Below are positions 1 through 6,287 of a DNA stretch of 13,321 nucleotides, one piece after another (position 1 is the first letter of the stretch; the number at the start of each line of letters is the position of its first letter). The position numbers and the translations under genes are program-made. Where the stretch lies: contig WFRP01000089.1 in NCBI GenBank assembly GCA_015486505.1, forward strand, positions 1-13,321, given 5' to 3'. This DNA comes from Pseudomonadota bacterium. Its GTDB lineage: Bacteria > Desulfobacterota > Anaeroferrophillalia > Anaeroferrophillales > Tharpellaceae. Under the pieces are notes generated by a model, which worked only from the letters and a program-made list of their open reading frames with translations, was not told the DNA's origin and made no database searches.

Positions 1-830
1 ATATAGCAGCCATCTTCGTCAATCCTGCCCTGCTGTTCCGGGTGCCACTCCTCCCGGGCAACCCAGCGGGCGCATTCCGGCGAGAAACGTAAAACCGCAT
101 CACTTGTCCGGCAGCCGGAAAAGATACCGTAGGCGGTGGTAAATTCCCGGTTCAGCCGGGCTTCGGATATGTCTCTGGCTTTAAGATCCAGCAGTTTGAC
201 TTTATTGATGGCATCCAGGGCGAAACAGCGCAGATCTTCACGCAGATGGCACCAGGCATCGAGATACCAGTTATCACGGTAGTAGATCAGGCGCTGAGGC
301 GAGACGATGCGAACCAGAGTCTGGTTGGCGCCGCGATTGAAATGGTGGATTTGAAACCGGCGGCGATCGAGCAGGGCTGTCATAATCAGGGGGAAATGTT
401 TTTCCGAAACCTTCCGGGCGGCAAACTGCAGAATTCTGACCTTATCGGCAATCTCTTCGGCCGAATGGCCGCCGGAGGCCAGGAGTTTACGGATACGTTT
501 TTTCAAGGGGGTAAGATGGGGCCCGAGCAGGCCGGGCTGGAGATTGGCCAGCAGCGATTCCATGCTGAGCAGGGCATGAAGTTCCGATTCGTTAAACCAG
601 AGGCCGGGCAGAGAGTAGCGGGGAAAGCCCGCTTCCTGGACACTGTAACGATATCCTCTCTGCAGGCGGTCCCAGATTATCGGGGCATTGAGCCGGTCGC
701 GAAGATACTCGAGATCCCGCTTGACCGTAGAACATGAGACCTCCAGCTCATCCATAAAATCAGCCAGAGAAACAACCGACTTTTCCTGAAGAAGCATATC
801 AATCTTGTAGAAGCGTTCGGTACGATCCAT
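1..830 (-). CDS. WYL-domain transcriptional regulator (C-terminus outside window)
   Basis: Reading leftward from the ATG at 830-828, 276 codons are open to the window edge, so the 3' end is missing; family members are usually a little over 300 aa. The N-terminus (MDRTERFYKIDMLLQEK, then a helix-turn-helix around residues 18-60 ending in TVKRDLEYLRD) is the DeoR/HTH_11-type winged helix that precedes WYL domains. The WYL domain is recognisable by LIYYRDNWYLDAW, with the W-Y-L triad at about residues 188-190, and is followed by LRCFALDAI, typical of the ligand-sensing fold. An in-frame stop (845-843) lies 12 nt upstream of the ATG, so this start is well bounded. Such proteins are cytoplasmic DNA-binding regulators that sense nucleic acids or nucleotides. 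The target genes cannot be told from this window. No partner gene is adjacent; the nearest upstream content is the toxin-antitoxin patch. Confidence 0.88.
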   Translation of the reverse strand, partial: MDRTERFYKIDMLLQEKSVVSLADFMDELEVSCSTVKRDLEYLRDRLNAPIIWDRLQRGYRYSVQEAGFPRYSLPGLWFNESELHALLSMESLLANLQPGLLGPHLTPLKKRIRKLLASGGHSAEEIADKVRILQFAARKVSEKHFPLIMTALLDRRRFQIHHFNRGANQTLVRIVSPQRLIYYRDNWYLDAWCHLREDLRCFALDAINKVKLLDLKARDISEARLNREFTTAYGIFSGCRTSDAVLRFSPECARWVAREEWHPEQQGRIDEDGCY

Positions 831-1061
831 CCAATAATGCTCTCAATATAATGTCAAGGGCCGGCTGTGTATAAAAGTTTACCTTAGAACTTAAACCACA
901 TTCCCACACAAAACACAATATCATTTTAAAAATATGATGGCGCCGGAAAAAATGATCTTAACCTGAAAAAGCCCGTTGGCGGAAAATCCGCCAGCAGGCT
1001 TTTTGTCATAATAAAGGATAAACCGGCAGGAAAAACCGGCAGGATAAACGATAAACCGCGA
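831..1061. other. Intergenic region upstream of the WYL gene
   Basis: No convincing gene is present. The stretch is AT-rich near 840-960 and could hold the WYL promoter: a TTGACA-like hexamer lies 24 nt upstream of the ATG, but it is too close to the start codon to be convincing. A hairpin terminator occupies 966-1004. From 1021 to 1066 there are short tandem motifs: AAACCGGCAGGA twice and GATAAAC three times. They lead into a GGGGTCTGACCCC palindrome. Confidence 0.5.
966..1004. terminator. Bidirectional hairpin terminator
   Basis: AAAAAGCC and GTTGGCGGA pair with TCCGCCAGC and GGCTTTTT around a short A-rich loop. This gives a long G+C-rich stem with A-runs and T-runs on both sides, so it can act on either strand. 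On the minus strand it would end transcription coming from nadA and the toxin-antitoxin genes before the WYL gene. No plus-strand gene precedes it. Confidence 0.8.
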
Positions 1062-1086
1062 TAAACCGGGGTCTGACCCCGATTTA
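1062..1086. repeat. GGGGTCTGACCCC palindrome, copy P1
   Basis: This is a 25-bp near-perfect inverted repeat with core GGGGTCTGACCCC (1068-1080) and arms TAAACC/GATTTA. It lies on the left side of the duplicated nadA 3' end. The same core recurs at 1276-1288, 1987-1999, 12239-12251 and 12308-12320. Such short interspersed palindromes are often REP-like sequences served by RAYT-type Y1 transposases, but no transposase gene is visible here. Confidence 0.8.
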
Positions 1087-1127
1087 CCTTGGTCAGTTGA
1101 TCTGCAATAGAGAGTAGGGTGAATTAT

Positions 1128-1264
1128 CTCCTGCGTATCCTTTAATGACGCGGTACTGCCAACATTCTTTCGAGTGCCAGCCGGGCTTTTTCGGCGCAGC
1201 TTTGAGCAACGGTAACAATATGCTCCATTTTTTCAAGGCTGGTGCAGACATCGTCAAGTGAGAT
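1128..1264 (-). pseudogene. Duplicated 3' end of nadA (fragment)
   Basis: This segment matches the 3' end of the intact nadA gene (2006-2142) at a constant offset of 878 bp, without gaps. Four mismatches were found by eye (1131, 1138, 1154, 1255), giving about 97% identity over 137 bp. It includes the nadA stop codon equivalent (TAA at 1144-1142) and about 40 terminal codons, but no start or upstream part, so it cannot make quinolinate synthase. Palindromes P1 and P2 lie on either side. An open frame of 69 codons crosses it in another frame and is judged accidental. Confidence 0.85.
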
Positions 1265-1269
1265 AACGA

Positions 1270-1294
1270 TAAACTGGGGTCTGACCCCGATTTA
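1270..1294. repeat. GGGGTCTGACCCC palindrome, copy P2
   Basis: The arms are TAAACT/GATTTA around the 13-nt core. The copy lies exactly between the duplicated nadA end (to 1264) and the toxin stop codon at 1302, so it marks one boundary of the inserted toxin-antitoxin cassette. Confidence 0.8.
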
Positions 1295-1301
1295 TCCTCC
1301 A

Positions 1302-1577
1302 TTATCTGTATGCCTGTTTTCTATTTTCGACGACCAAAAGCAATACCACTTTGTCTTCTTCATCAATGGTGTAGAATAACCGATAATTCCCTATACGATA
1401 CCTCCAGGTATCAGGAGTGTAATTTCGTAATTTCTTGATATTACGGCCAAAGTGCGGTTCAACTCGAATTTGAGGATATGCGTATTCTGTTAGTTTGTTA
1501 CGGATGAATTCGGAATCTTTTTTGGTAAACTTATTAATACTCTTGATAAATTCGTCTGTTTCAAAAAGCTCATACAT
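1302..1577 (-). CDS. RelE/ParE-family toxin of a type II toxin-antitoxin pair
   Basis: This is a 91-aa basic protein. The C-terminal half, WRYRIGNYRLFYTI (residues 58-71) followed by a hydrophobic strand VVLLLVVENR and a terminal KQAYR, is the classic RelE/ParE fold pattern: Arg-rich strand, 'RIGxYRLxY', then 'I.V..I.HRxxxY'. RelE members cleave mRNA on the ribosome and ParE members poison gyrase; the sequence alone does not decide between them. The start ATG (1577-1575) overlaps the antitoxin stop by one base (TAATG), which implies translational coupling. The gene is clearly more AT-rich than the surrounding housekeeping genes, and palindromes P2 and P3 bracket it, both consistent with horizontal acquisition. 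Confidence 0.88.
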   Translation of the reverse strand: MYELFETDEFIKSINKFTKKDSEFIRNKLTEYAYPQIRVEPHFGRNIKKLRNYTPDTWRYRIGNYRLFYTIDEEDKVVLLLVVENRKQAYR

Positions 1578-1819
1578 TATTTGACGCTCCGGCCTTTTCG
1601 AGCCTTAGCATCTCTGTGCGCCTTTTTAAGACTCCTTTGCAGGGATACGTTGTTGCTGATCTCATCCATTTCAAATTCATCCACATATTCATGCTCTTTG
1701 ATGTAACGAAGTGCTGAAGTTTCGATAAAGTTTGACAAACTTCTATTGTCTGTATCAGCATAGTTCTTAAAGAGTGAATATATATTTTCATTAAGTCTAA
1801 GGGTAACGGTTTTGGACAT
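1577..1819 (-). CDS. Antitoxin (ribbon-helix-helix type) paired with the RelE/ParE toxin
   Basis: An 80-aa product starts at MSKTVTLRLNENIY. The N-terminal strand KTVTLRLNENI followed by two helices (YSLFKNYADTDNRSLSNFIETSAL) matches the ribbon-helix-helix fold of RelB/CopG/ParD-like antitoxins. The acidic middle (HEYVDEFEMDEI) and basic tail fit a toxin-binding, protease-sensitive C-terminus. The ATG at 1819 is preferred over an in-frame ATG at 1846 because GGAGG (1830-1826) sits 6 nt upstream of it. The expected role is to neutralise the toxin and repress the shared promoter just upstream, where four GAATACAT-like repeats lie. Confidence 0.85.
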   Translation of the reverse strand: MSKTVTLRLNENIYSLFKNYADTDNRSLSNFIETSALRYIKEHEYVDEFEMDEISNNVSLQRSLKKAHRDAKARKGRSVK

Positions 1820-1825
1820 AATTGA

Positions 1826-1830
1826 CCTCC
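1826..1830 (-). promoter_or_regulatory. Shine-Dalgarno of the antitoxin
   Basis: GGAGG on the minus strand, 6 nt before ATG 1819. It fixes the antitoxin start and rules against the longer reading that would begin at 1846, because the site would then lie inside the coding sequence. Confidence 0.8.
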
Positions 1831-1832
1831 CT

Positions 1833-1895
1833 GAATACATACACATTTGAATGCATACACACTCTTAAGAATACATTAGAATACACATTTGTCAA
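1833..1895 (-). promoter_or_regulatory. Toxin-antitoxin promoter with repeated putative operators
   Basis: On the minus strand, TTGACA (1895-1890) is followed after 16 bp by TATTCT (1873-1868), a good sigma-70-type promoter ending about 40 nt before the ribosome site. Four copies of an 8-mer overlap and follow it: GAATACAT at 1833, GAATGCAT at 1849, GAATACAT at 1869 and GAATACAC at 1879 (plus-strand reading). Reiterated short half-sites around the -10 are what a ribbon-helix-helix antitoxin usually binds, so autorepression is inferred. Confidence 0.65.
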
Positions 1896-1980
1896 ATTAT
1901 TTCTGCAATTAACGGCCGGACTGAGCAACGGCTGGTATAAGGGGGGCATTGGAGAGAGCTAGATAAACCGGTAGATTAGA

Positions 1981-2005
1981 TAAACCGGGGTCTGACCCCG
2001 ATTTA
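1981..2005. repeat. GGGGTCTGACCCC palindrome, copy P3
   Basis: The arms are TAAACC/GATTTA around the core. The copy lies 14 nt beyond the nadA stop codon and is preceded by two copies of TAGATAAACCGG-like sequence (from about 1949). With P2 it brackets the toxin-antitoxin cassette. Confidence 0.8.
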
Positions 2006-2019
2006 CTCATGCGTACCCT

Positions 2020-2934
2020 TTAATGACGCGGGACTGCCAACATTCTTTCGAGTGCCAGCCGGGCTTTTTCGGCGCAGCTTTGAGCAACGGTAACAATATG
2101 CTCCATTTTTTCAAGGCTGGTGCAGACATCGTTAAGTGAGATCATCTTCATATCGGGACAGATCATGCCGTCAGGTTTTACCGGGTGAAAAATCCGGTCG
2201 GGGTGGGCTTTACTTAAGGGGTAGAGCATGCCTTCTTCAGTCACAATAATAAATTCTTTAGATTTAGAATCGGCGACAAAATCAAACATGCCGCCGGTAC
2301 TGCGGACCGCGTCGGCGAGCGCGACGACCTCGGGTCGGCATTCGGGGTGGACGATCACCGGAATATCCGGATATTTTTGCTGGGCGGCCAAAACCTCCTG
2401 AGCCCGGATGGCATCATGAACCGGGCAGGCGCCGTCCCAGAGGATCATTTTCCGGCCGGTCTGCTGTTCGACGTAAGCGCCGAGATTGCGATCCGGGACA
2501 AAGATTATTTCCTGCTCCCGCGGAATTGATCTGACGACATTGACGGCATTACCGGAGGTGCAGCAGATATCGCTTTCGGCTTTGACCGCCGCCGAAGAGT
2601 TAACGTAGGTGACGACGGCGGCTCCGGGATGTTGGGCCCGCATTTTGCGGACGGCGTTAGCTTCAGCCATATCGGCGAGGCCGCAGCCGCAGTTAAGCCG
2701 GGGTAAAATGACCTTTTTCCCAGGAGCGAGAATCGCCGCACTCTCCGCCATAAAGCTGACGCCGCAGAAAACAATCACCGGATTATCAAGTTTAGCCGCA
2801 TCGATACTTAAACCGAGGGAGTCGCCAACAATATCCGCAATATCCTGAATCTCCGGCGGCTCATAATTATGGGCCAGAATCACTGCTTCACGTTCACTTT
2901 TTAACTGCTCAATTTTCTTTATTAATTTATCCAT
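2020..2934 (-). CDS. nadA: Quinolinate synthase
   Basis: This 304-aa protein condenses iminoaspartate with dihydroxyacetone phosphate to quinolinate, a cytoplasmic step of de novo NAD synthesis. The N-terminal AHNYEPPEIQDIADIVGDS is the family signature. The three expected [4Fe-4S] cysteines are visible: C84 in CGLADM, C170 in ACPVH (with H173), and C259 in ICPDMK. H196 in VHPEC is the second conserved histidine. The length is normal for the short, anaerobe-type NadA. The ATG at 2934 has only an A/T-rich leader and no clear Shine-Dalgarno. Upstream lies a 91-bp heptamer array, then proC. nadB and nadC are not in the window. The last 137 bp, including the stop, are duplicated downstream at 1128-1264. 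Confidence 0.96.
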   Translation of the reverse strand: MDKLIKKIEQLKSEREAVILAHNYEPPEIQDIADIVGDSLGLSIDAAKLDNPVIVFCGVSFMAESAAILAPGKKVILPRLNCGCGLADMAEANAVRKMRAQHPGAAVVTYVNSSAAVKAESDICCTSGNAVNVVRSIPREQEIIFVPDRNLGAYVEQQTGRKMILWDGACPVHDAIRAQEVLAAQQKYPDIPVIVHPECRPEVVALADAVRSTGGMFDFVADSKSKEFIIVTEEGMLYPLSKAHPDRIFHPVKPDGMICPDMKMISLNDVCTSLEKMEHIVTVAQSCAEKARLALERMLAVPRH

Positions 2935-2989
2935 TTTTTTAAAAATATGTTAATTGTTACTTGCTTTTTATCAAATTAAATGCTTGTGA

Positions 2990-3080
2990 TTTTCACTTTT
3001 CACTTTTCACTTTTCACTTTTCACTTTTCACTTTTCACTTTTCACTTTTCACTTTTCACTTTTCACTTTTCACTTTTCAC
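2990..3080. repeat. Heptanucleotide tandem repeat, 13 perfect copies of TTTTCAC
   Basis: Thirteen uninterrupted 7-bp units (91 bp) fill most of the gap between the proC stop (3084) and the nadA start (2934). On the coding strand the unit reads GTGAAAA. The array is noncoding, because any frame through it soon meets a TGA. Perfect identity of all units indicates recent or ongoing slippage, so the copy number probably varies between cells and could alter nadA expression. Confidence 0.97.
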
Positions 3081-3083
3081 CCT

Positions 3084-3893
3084 TCATTTTCCCAATTCCT
3101 GAGACCGTTGACAGGCGCTTTGTAAAGCTTCATTGAAGGCGTGGCGGAGGCCGTTTTTTTCGAGTTCAGCAAGGCCCGCGATCGTGGTGCCGCCGGGGGA
3201 GGTGACCATATCCTTTAACGCCATCGGCTGTTTGCCGGTCTGTTTCACCAGTTCAGTTGCGCCGAGAATCGTTTCAATGACCAGTTTCCGGGCGAGATCA
3301 CGGTTCATACCGATGCCGACGGCGGCATCGAGCAGGGCTTCGATGACCAGAAAAACATAGGCCGGGCCGCTGCCGGAGACCGCGGTGACCATATCCATCG
3401 CACTCTCAGGAACGATTACGCTTTCACCTAAGCAGGAGAAGATGTTTCCGGCGATTGTAAGATGTTTTTCGGTGGCGCTCCGACCGGCGGCAATAGCGGC
3501 AATGCCCCGGTTAATCAGGGCCGGGGTATTGGGCATGATCCGGACTGCGGGAACCTTGGCCGCCAGCGGTTTTTCCAGGGTTTTACAGGGCACACCGGCG
3601 GCAATTGAAATCAGTAACTTGTCTTCATCAAAGATGTCGGCAATTTCAGCAAGCACCGGGGGGACAATTTGTGGTTTGACTGCAAGAATAATGATTTCAC
3701 AGTTGTCGGCCAGTTCCCGGTTGTCTTGGGCGATAGTAATCTGGAAATCCTGTTGCAGGTTTTTGCGGCAGTTCTCATCAGCATCCCAGGCGGTTATTTC
3801 GGGGCTTTGGCTAAGACCGGTAAGACCTTTGATGATGGCCCGGCCCATATTGCCGCCGCCGATGATGCCGATTTTGTAGTTGGCGATAGTCAT
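3084..3893 (-). CDS. proC: Pyrroline-5-carboxylate reductase
   Basis: This 269-aa enzyme reduces 1-pyrroline-5-carboxylate to proline with NAD(P)H, the last step of proline synthesis. The Rossmann glycine motif GIIGGGNMG is at residues 9-17, VRIMPNTPA near 117-124 is the substrate-side signature, and the helical dimerisation domain with VSGSGPAYVF and DMVTSPGGTT (about 171-236) carries the ProC family pattern. The start is supported by GAGGAG about 10 nt upstream; this site straddles the stop codon of the preceding gene, 7 nt away, so coupled translation is likely. The length is typical. The gene is followed directly by the heptamer array and nadA. Confidence 0.96.
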   Translation of the reverse strand: MTIANYKIGIIGGGNMGRAIIKGLTGLSQSPEITAWDADENCRKNLQQDFQITIAQDNRELADNCEIIILAVKPQIVPPVLAEIADIFDEDKLLISIAAGVPCKTLEKPLAAKVPAVRIMPNTPALINRGIAAIAAGRSATEKHLTIAGNIFSCLGESVIVPESAMDMVTAVSGSGPAYVFLVIEALLDAAVGIGMNRDLARKLVIETILGATELVKQTGKQPMALKDMVTSPGGTTIAGLAELEKNGLRHAFNEALQSACQRSQELGK

Positions 3894-3900
3894 TAAATTT

Positions 3901-4848
3901 TTACTCCTCTTCGAGTTGAGCGAGAATACCGGCTGTCAGCAGCGGGAACATAATCTCGTGATGGCCGATAATCTGAAAACCGCGGCCGCTGCCTAATGTC
4001 GGCCGTTTGACGACATTCTCAAATGAGCGGTAGTGGCGGTTGAAATCCATGTTGACGGTGGTTAAATCGTTAATTTTATGGCCGAGGTTACGGACCAGAG
4101 ATAGCGCTTTAAGAAAAACTTCAGGGAGAACAACAGCCGAGCCGAGATTGATATAAACCCCGCTTTCCAGGGTCGCGACCAGCGCACAGAAGTTGTCAAA
4201 ATCGCGCAGGCTGCTGCGGCCGATGGCGGCACCGTCGGCGGCGGCATGCATGTGGATGATGTCGGTACCGATAGCAACGTGCACCGTGGTCGGAATCTTC
4301 ATCCGGTAACATTGTCCCAAAAGACTCATCTCCCGATACGGGAGTTTTTCTTCCCAGATCATCTTGCCGACCGCCATTCCCAGACCGAGATCTTCACGGT
4401 CACCTAAAAGAATTGCCCGGTTGAGCAGGTCGCCGGTTTCTTTGGCCATGCCGAAATTGCCGCCGGTGATGCCGTCGGCAACCTCTTCTGAAGTATGACC
4501 GGCCAGAGCCAGTTCGAAATCGTGGATTATCCCGGCCCCGTTCAGGGCAAAGCCGTTGATAATGCCTTTTTCGGCCAACTGCAGCAGCAGCGGGGTCAGC
4601 CCGACCTTGATAACGTGAGCCCCGAGGCCTAAAAGAACCGTGCGTTGCCGGCGATGAGCGAAGGTTATGGCTCCGATAACTTTTTTGAGGTCATCGGCGG
4701 CTAAAAAACCGGGAAGTTTATCGAGAAAACCGGCAACACTTTCGGAACCGTTAAGTTCCCGGGCAAAATTATTGACACTGACTTTGCTCGGCCGTGAGGC
4801 GAGGGCGTAGGTTGAGAGTTTTCTTTTGTCGAGTTTTATGGTTTTCAT
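3901..4848 (-). CDS. Deoxyhypusine-synthase-like protein of unknown substrate
   Basis: This is a 315-aa protein. By eye its order of motifs follows deoxyhypusine synthase: GLGAHVIKVGLTPLL (74-88), then a strand and NGAGIIHDFELALAG (103-117), IPTTVHVAIGTDIIHM (185-200), VYINLGSAVVLPE (231-243) and the C-terminal MFPLLTAGILAQ (300-311), which resembles the VFPLLVAETFAQ ending of the eukaryotic enzyme. K281 in NVVKRPT lies about where the catalytic lysine is expected. Bacteria lack eIF5A, so the true reaction is unknown; NAD binding and an imine-forming lysine are inferred. The ATG overlaps the gmhA stop by 1 nt (TGATG), with GGAGG about 10 nt upstream inside gmhA, so the two genes are translationally coupled. 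proC follows after 7 nt. Confidence 0.65.
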   Translation of the reverse strand: MKTIKLDKRKLSTYALASRPSKVSVNNFARELNGSESVAGFLDKLPGFLAADDLKKVIGAITFAHRRQRTVLLGLGAHVIKVGLTPLLLQLAEKGIINGFALNGAGIIHDFELALAGHTSEEVADGITGGNFGMAKETGDLLNRAILLGDREDLGLGMAVGKMIWEEKLPYREMSLLGQCYRMKIPTTVHVAIGTDIIHMHAAADGAAIGRSSLRDFDNFCALVATLESGVYINLGSAVVLPEVFLKALSLVRNLGHKINDLTTVNMDFNRHYRSFENVVKRPTLGSGRGFQIIGHHEIMFPLLTAGILAQLEEE

Positions 4849-5471
4849 CAGTTTTGACCCTCCTGGTTGTCGTTTCGGGGCTGATTGGTCGCCAACTCTC
4901 TTTCGATCAGGCCGCAGAGCAGGTGGCCTAAAAGCAGATGAGCTTCTTGAATCCGGGCGGTTTCAGCTGCCGGAACCAACAGGGCGATATCACATAATTC
5001 AAGGCAGTCGCCGCCGTCACGGCCTAAAAAACCGATAGTGGTCATGCCGATTGCCCGGGCCTTTAGTAATCCGGCAATAATGTTTTCCGAAGTGCCGCTG
5101 GTACTTAACGCGATAGCGATATCACCGGGCCGGCCGAGGCCGGTGATTTGTCGGCTGAAAATCTCATTGAATGCAAAATCATTACCGATTGAAGTGATGA
5201 CTGCGGCATCTGGGGTCAGTGCGACGGCCGCCAGAGGTTTACGGTTGAGTTGGAAGCGATTGATTAATTCGGCCGCCAGGTGCTGGGCCTGAGTGGCACT
5301 GCCGCCATTACCGAAAAAAAGGATTTTGTTGCCGCCACGCAGCGCCTGACAGCATTTTTCGATGGCCGATTGGAGGCTTGGTCCACAATCGGCGCTGAGC
5401 TGTTCAAGGAGTTGCGTGAGGGCTTTGCCGGCCGCGGTTAGTTCTGTTATTGCATCTTCAGGATTAGTCAT
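4848..5471 (-). CDS. gmhA: Sedoheptulose-7-phosphate isomerase (phosphoheptose isomerase)
   Basis: This 207-aa SIS-domain protein converts sedoheptulose 7-phosphate to D-glycero-D-manno-heptose 7-phosphate, the first step of ADP-heptose synthesis for LPS inner core. The phosphate-binding FFGNGGSATQAQHLAAEL (residues 52-69, with H64 and E68), ALSTSGTSENI (121-131) and QEAHLLLGHLLC (175-186, with H178) are the characteristic GmhA motifs. The active-site Glu and His positions are therefore present. The upstream Shine-Dalgarno is weak (GGAAC about 16 nt away), so the exact start is less certain. It stands 140 bp after the zinc-ribbon gene, across repeat copy A, and is coupled to the deoxyhypusine-synthase-like gene. 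It implies a heptose-containing outer membrane. Confidence 0.94.
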   Translation of the reverse strand: MTNPEDAITELTAAGKALTQLLEQLSADCGPSLQSAIEKCCQALRGGNKILFFGNGGSATQAQHLAAELINRFQLNRKPLAAVALTPDAAVITSIGNDFAFNEIFSRQITGLGRPGDIAIALSTSGTSENIIAGLLKARAIGMTTIGFLGRDGGDCLELCDIALLVPAAETARIQEAHLLLGHLLCGLIERELATNQPRNDNQEGQN

Positions 5472-5522
5472 AAGTTTTAAGTTGTTCCGAAATTCAGTTT
5501 AAACTACGATTGCCGGTTATAT

Positions 5523-5616
5523 TAAGATAAAGGTACTTATTTGTGACCAGCGGAAGTGCCCCTGGGTTGCGGGCCGCAAGGCTCGATTGGGTCGCGGGAT
5601 TTGTTTCCGCATTAGA
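5523..5616 (-). repeat. Multi-hairpin intergenic repeat, copy A
   Basis: Read on the minus strand this matches the family consensus, beginning CTAATGCGG at the zinc-ribbon gene stop codon. It continues through the GCGG..CCGC hairpin, the GCCTTGCGGCCCGCA segment, CAGGGGCACTTCCGCTGGTC and AATAAGTACCTTTATC. It lacks the terminal A/T-rich hairpin and the 16-bp boundary motif seen in copies C-E. It may carry the promoter or terminator between the zinc-ribbon gene and gmhA, but neither can be assigned. Confidence 0.8.
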
Positions 5617-6205
5617 AAACCTTGAACAGCCAGTATTTGAAGTCAAAGAAGTGGAGCACCCGCTGGGTGAATTCGACCTCTTGGACCTGGGTGGCAAGTT
5701 CCTTTATCTCGATATTATTCTGTTCGATCCGGCGATCCTGGGATTTATCGAGGCCGCCATTGGCGATAAATGAGCGGATTGCTTCCATCTCACCGGCATC
5801 GAGCCAGATGCCATGGTCGCTGCAGATATCTATCATTACGCCGGAAATCTGCTGGAAATTCTTTTTCAGCATCGGGGTGTTGCAGCGCACGCAGGCGAGA
5901 TAGCCGGAGTCGGTCTGCAAGGCCGGTCTTTGATAAGTTTTCGGGATATCCGGGTCCTGGTAGACCTCACGCTCGGAAGTAAGGTAGGCAAATTCGATCC
6001 GGTCAAACCAGAGGCCGCAACATTGCGGGCAGATCAGGGCGTCATTATGGCGATAATCATGCGGTTCCAGAGGGATGTCGCAACGGGGACAGAAAGGGTC
6101 GACTCCGGTTGCGGCAATCCGGATCTCCCGGCCGCAATGGGGGCAGTAGCGACTTTTGGGGTTGGCCGGTTTACCGCATTCCGGACAAGCTATTGCTGCA
6201 GTCAT
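5612..6205 (-). CDS. Zinc-ribbon protein with two TFIIB-type zinc-finger domains
   Basis: This is a 197-aa protein. An N-terminal zinc ribbon (C7, C10, C21, C24) is followed by two zf-TFIIB-like units. The first has C39, C42, C59 and C62 with GLWFDRIE; the second has C105, C108, C128 and H131 with GIWLDAGEME. The 'GxWLDxGE' signature is characteristic of this family (COG3809-like). The remaining 50 residues include a charged, probably coiled segment (about 152-180) and an aromatic tail. No signal peptide is apparent. The start is supported by GGAGG (6216-6212) 6 nt upstream. Function is unknown; metal-binding or nucleic-acid/protein-binding roles are plausible. The stop TAA lies within the start of repeat copy A, so the last codons may have been changed by insertion of the repeat. 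Confidence 0.82.
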   Translation of the reverse strand: MTAAIACPECGKPANPKSRYCPHCGREIRIAATGVDPFCPRCDIPLEPHDYRHNDALICPQCCGLWFDRIEFAYLTSEREVYQDPDIPKTYQRPALQTDSGYLACVRCNTPMLKKNFQQISGVMIDICSDHGIWLDAGEMEAIRSFIANGGLDKSQDRRIEQNNIEIKELATQVQEVEFTQRVLHFFDFKYWLFKVF

Positions 6206-6287
6206 TTGGGGCCTCCAAATGTTGGTTGGTTACGTTTACTCAAAACCTGCAACTAACATGTCTATTGTTCTTTTTCAATATAATTTG

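Noticed and set aside
246..737. 163-codon open frame on the plus strand
   Set aside because: It is antisense to the well-supported WYL regulator and shows no family resemblance, so it is a shadow of that gene's composition.
1093..1302. 69-codon minus-strand frame just after the toxin
   Set aside because: It runs out of frame through the duplicated nadA tail and palindrome P2; there is no independent protein family signal.
1570..1860. Alternative minus-strand frame over the antitoxin
   Set aside because: It overlaps the antitoxin in another frame; the antitoxin frame has the ribosome site, the fold pattern and coupling to the toxin.
2990..3080. Possible CRISPR array
   Set aside because: The units are contiguous 7-bp tandem copies without spacers, and no cas genes are near.
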